This document shows, one piece after another, positions 49,901 to 51,920 of a DNA stretch of 51,920 bases (its first letter is position 1; every line of letters begins with the position of its first letter). Made by a program: the position numbers and the translations under genes. The notes beneath the pieces are model-generated. The model did not search any database, had not been told where the DNA came from, and saw only the letters and a program-made list of their open reading frames with translations. Source of the stretch: Zygnema circumcarinatum (Eukaryota; Streptophyta; Zygnematophyceae; Zygnematales; Zygnemataceae); NCBI GenBank assembly GCA_037447605.1, contig CM074809.1, positions 2,143,799-2,195,718 on the forward strand, in the 5' to 3' direction.

Positions 49901-50584
49901 AAAGCAAAAACGTCAACGAACAGCAATGGAAAAGTATGGAAAAAGCTAAAGAGAACACATACAAAACTGTTCTCCTATAGTTTCTCCGGGACCAAGCCAA
50001 ACTACAACCTTTGTGGCGAATCATGTGAAAACAAAAAGGCGACTTTAAGGAATGCCAAACCAACGTGAAGTTGGCCATTAATCTACATTCATTTTCTTGT
50101 ATTTCTGTACAAATCTGCTTTTATTGACCAACGAGGTACCCGGGTGGATATTCAGACTTAGCTACTTATGTCCATTCCAACTTGGGAGAATATCCACGTG
50201 ACCGAAAATTCAAGCATAATTTCTACCAGCCTGAACTATTTCATGATTTGCCATGGTCTCCAAAGACTAAATTCGTTTTTTAGTACACTTGAAAGCTTCT
50301 ATTTAAGGGTTTAGAAATAAGGAGAAGGAAAATCCTGCAGTGAAATATTGGGAGTGTGCCAGGAATTTTATGCGAATAAAACGTCATAGAATAACCCAGG
50401 TTTTTCATCCCAAAAACAGGTTCAAGAGGATCCAAAGTAGCCTTACCACTGCCCAGCAAAGCTCGTACACAAATCGGGTAGCGGCAGGCTTGAGAGGCAT
50501 CTTCTTCACTTGATTTGTGCTCCTCCACTCCTGCACTCTATCCTCGGTAACATATACAGCTTCCACAAACCGAAGAACCGCCAT
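31908..50584 (-). CDS. THO2: THO complex subunit 2 (THO2/THOC2), 32 exons
   Basis: Scaffold subunit of the nuclear THO/TREX complex, which couples transcription to mRNA export. Exons: 50584–50447, 49387–49253, 48775–48734, 48407–48348, 47810–47748, 47510–47430, 47086–47012, 46763–46716, 46494–46426, 46048–45915, 45714–45639, 45324–45134, 44569–44489, 44155–43762, 43479–43300, 42949–42869, 42537–42418, 42295–42236, 42020–41893, 41396–41300, 41084–40956, 40780–40671, 40480–40300, 39897–39587, 38781–38574, 38331–38105, 37590–37419, 36970–36872, 36398–36243, 36055–35975, 35566–33080, 32426–31908. The sum is 6933 nt, 2310 residues, with every phase matching. Diagnostic plant THO2 blocks: [88 protein letters not shown]. 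Arabidopsis THO2 is about 1820 residues; the excess is in exons 14, 24 and 31. The intron after exon 20 has a GC donor. Confidence 0.96.
33080..35566 (-). other. THO2: THO2 exon 31: 829-codon disordered region
   Basis: Encodes residues about 1310–2138. It begins with the conserved SSWVSDEEF, then ~450 residues rich in Pro, Ala, Ser, Thr and Gly with long PPPP and GG runs. A highly charged Arg/Glu/Asp/Gly part follows ([14 protein letters not shown]-like). Near the end is a block resembling plant THO2, HLDDRFP followed by GRELPPPPP. It is low complexity throughout and lacks predicted folded domains, as expected for the RNA-binding C-terminal tail of THO2, but is much longer than I know from other plants. 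The antisense strand is also open over long stretches because of the base composition, and those frames are shadows. Confidence 0.9.
37651..38104 (-). repeat. G-rich array (GGGGGTAT/GGGGGTAG)n in a THO2 intron
   Basis: On the plus strand it reads CCCCCATA, CCCCCTA and CCCCCATG variants over about 450 bp. It fills most of the 514-bp intron between THO2 exons 26 and 27. In the sense of transcription it is repeated G5–G6 tracts separated by TAT or TAG, a strong G-quadruplex pattern in both DNA and pre-mRNA. The donor of this intron (GCGAG|GTAGGGG) is itself the first repeat unit. Confidence 0.95.
43762..44155 (-). other. THO2: THO2 exon 14 with a Gly/Glu-rich insert
   Basis: Starts in the conserved [12 protein letters not shown] block and ends [20 protein letters not shown], both THO2-like. 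Between them is a Met/Glu/Gly-rich segment ([18 protein letters not shown]) of about 45 residues that is probably a disordered loop particular to this lineage. Confidence 0.85.
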
Positions 50585-50999
50585 CTTGTCTGCCAGCTAA
50601 CACCCAATACCCAAAATTTGCGCTTGCTCACACTACACAGCGGTAGCGCAGCGTAGCCTCCGCTCCAGTGAGGTGCCTCTCCACCAACATCCTCCTCCCT
50701 CCCCTCCCCGCTTCCCACGAGCGTTGGAGAGGCGCAGCTCCACCCCCACGGCCGCGGCCATGCCTGCCTGCCTGCCTGCCTGCCTGCCTGCTTCCCGCCC
50801 TCTCCTCTTGCTACCGCAGCTCCCTCCCTCCCCAAAGGCACGATACCCGATATATCGTGATCGATATTCCGTCGTTGCCGCCCAGCTTGGGATTGGGTCT
50901 TCCGGGCTACCGTAGCCGTACACATGACGGGCGGGGGAAGGGGGTATCTCGATATTCTAAGATAATATCGAGAGCTCTTTATTCGATATTACCTCGCCC

Positions 51000-51105
51000 T
51001 ATCTTGAACAAAGGGAGAGAATGGATCAGGCATTGATCTCACGATGGCGAGGATGCCATCAAATGTGCATGTGTGAAATCAGCATGGGGAACCACGAGGA
51101 ACGGG
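51000..51105 (-). repeat. Hairpin-bearing dispersed repeat, copy 5 (minus strand)
   Basis: On the minus strand: CCTCGTGGTTCCCCATG, then core GATGGCATCCTCGCCATC (51060–51043), then GTGAGATCAATGCC and a CT-rich tail. The match to copies 3 and 4 runs over about 85 bp in the same order. Confidence 0.7.
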
Positions 51106-51392
51106 TCACAAAGGATCTCAGGGAGGCTTTGGGATCTCGACTTCGTCGGTGTGACGGACAGTCCCGAGCGCTTCTTGGCCCCTCTTCCACTTCTCTTTTC
51201 TCTCCTCTTGGGGAGCGCGATTGCTCTCTAAATGATCTTTGTTTATGTACAAATGATGGTGATTGCCAATTCACTCTTCATTTTTTGAATGCACCATTGC
51301 AACCGTGTCGAGGGGACTCGAGTAAAGTTCACACTAACGCTGAAATTTGCACCAAAAATGGATTTGAACTTGCTTCGACAATAATAAATGAT

Positions 51393-51430
51393 GAATAATA
51401 ATAATAATAATAATAATAATACTAATACTT
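51393..51430. repeat. (AAT)n microsatellite
   Basis: About ten AAT/ATA trinucleotides with a few interruptions at the right end. Confidence 0.95.
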
Positions 51431-51548
51431 GGCTAAGGGCCATCTCGATAACTTTTAGGATGTGTTAGGGCGCGTTGTCATGTTCCGACATTCATTCGTT
51501 CATATAGTTGAACGATGGCTGACGTGGTTCAACATCACTGACGCAATC

Positions 51549-51678
51549 TGTAACGAACTTGCCTGCAGCAGGGTTCGAACTCAGGACCTCCCGGTATTCA
51601 CCTAAGTGCTTTACCATTAAAAGGCAACCGCGGATGTAAGTACTCGGCCATACAACCCATGTATAGCGTTTCGCTACA
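51549..51678 (-). repeat. 3' LTR of the TRIM-like element
   Basis: 130 bp with TG…CA ends in short inverted repeats (TGTAGCGAA / TTCGTTACA). It contains a 69-nt tRNA-like segment: a 6-bp closing helix TTGCCT/AGGCAA (51627–51622 with 51564–51559), an A-box-like AATGGTAAAGCAC and a B-box-like GAGTTCGAACCC. Confidence 0.85.
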
Positions 51679-51850
51679 TTCCTCCCCACCTAAACCGGGC
51701 TCGTCCTCGAGCGCAGTCAAGGTTTTTCACGAGCAGCGTTCAAGCTCTTTCAACACATGAAGGTGGCGTACGGTTCAGACCCTCTGGTCAACCGTACCAT
51801 GCTCAGAGATCACGGTGTTTTTAGGGTGGATTGCAAATACCAGTCCTTAG

Positions 51851-51862
51851 GCTCTGATACCA
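51851..51862 (-). other. Primer-binding site (initiator-Met tRNA type)
   Basis: TGGTATCAGAGC on the minus strand, one base after the LTR end. This is the standard primer site of many plant Copia, Gypsy and TRIM elements. Confidence 0.92.
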
Positions 51863-51920
51863 ATGTAACGAACCTGCCTGCAGCAGGGTTCGAACTCAGG
51901 ACCTCCCGGTATTCACCTAA

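Larger units (their letters stand above)
50585..51548. other. 5' flank of THO2 with inverted repeat and hairpin-repeat copy
   Basis: Contains a (CCTG)n tract at about 50763–50790, a CT-rich stretch, several CGATAT motifs at about 50847–50995, and a perfect 9-bp-arm inverted repeat CTCGATATT…AATATCGAG at about 50946–50970. These are candidate promoter elements of THO2, but no transcription start can be fixed. No gene was found here. Confidence 0.4.
51549..51920 (-). mobile_element. TRIM-like miniature LTR retroelement, right-truncated by window
   Basis: Read on the minus strand, a 5' LTR runs in from beyond the window and ends at 51864 (…GTTCGTTACA). After one base comes a primer-binding site TGGTATCAGAGC (51862–51851), the classic plant initiator-Met tRNA complement. 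The internal part is only about 185 bp and has no open frame. A polypurine tract (AGGTGGGGAGGAA, about 51691–51679) then precedes the 3' LTR at 51678–51549, which starts TGTAGCGAAA and ends TTCGTTACA. The visible 57 bp of the two LTRs differ at one base, suggesting a fairly recent insertion. Size and lack of coding fit terminal-repeat retrotransposons in miniature, which depend on proteins from other elements. The outer end of the 5' LTR and the target-site duplication lie outside the window. Confidence 0.88.

Noticed and set aside
51557-51629. Functional tRNA gene
   Set aside because: The closing helix and A/B-box-like motifs are present, but the T-stem and anticodon stem do not pair properly; it is better described as a tRNA-like part of the LTR.
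51549-51678. Retrozyme with hammerhead ribozyme in the LTR
   Set aside because: A GCGAAAC-like stretch is present but the CTGATGA core needed for a hammerhead is absent on the sense strand.

Overview
This is nuclear DNA from an intron-rich eukaryote of the green lineage. Every gene I could rebuild has GT–AG introns (one is GC–AG), exons of 42–500 bp and no operon layout. The closest families I know are plant ones: a plant-type THO2, a chloroplast-type alpha/beta hydrolase and a mitochondrial 2-oxoacid dehydrogenase kinase. A plant-style initiator-tRNA primer site lies at the right edge. A streptophyte alga or early land plant is plausible, but the species cannot be named from sequence alone. 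All gene models were spliced by hand from reading frame, splice-site consensus and remembered family sequence; none has been checked by search.

Layout: 1–1170 is repeat-rich, with ~300-bp blocks, an inverted repeat and a hairpin-bearing dispersed repeat. 2212–3372 (+) is a small conserved four-exon gene. 4842–8324 (−) is a nine-exon alpha/beta hydrolase. 8715–10215 holds a hexanucleotide repeat and more copies of the hairpin repeat. 11153–12615 (−) is a ferredoxin-like gene. 13869–19020 is a (GA)n tract followed by a very large 27-bp minisatellite, with a second GC-rich module inserted four times. 19599–24138 (+) is a nine-exon mitochondrial dehydrogenase kinase. 26653–27798 (+) is the 3' part of an unrecognised gene. 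27957–31037 (+) is a plastid-type alpha/beta hydrolase without a visible nucleophile serine. 31908–50584 (−) is a complete 32-exon THO2 gene (2310 codons). 51549–51920 (−) is a TRIM-like miniature LTR retroelement cut by the window end.

The genes do not form one pathway; they are an ordinary stretch of plant-type housekeeping genes. The unusual material is mostly non-coding: the 27-bp array that stays open in several frames, the G-rich repeat that supplies a THO2 splice donor, the hairpin repeat family, and a miniature retroelement whose LTR contains a tRNA-like fold. At the protein level the points of interest are the 829-codon disordered exon of THO2, the hydrolase with a degenerate nucleophile elbow, and a tiny ferredoxin-like protein with compressed cysteine spacing.
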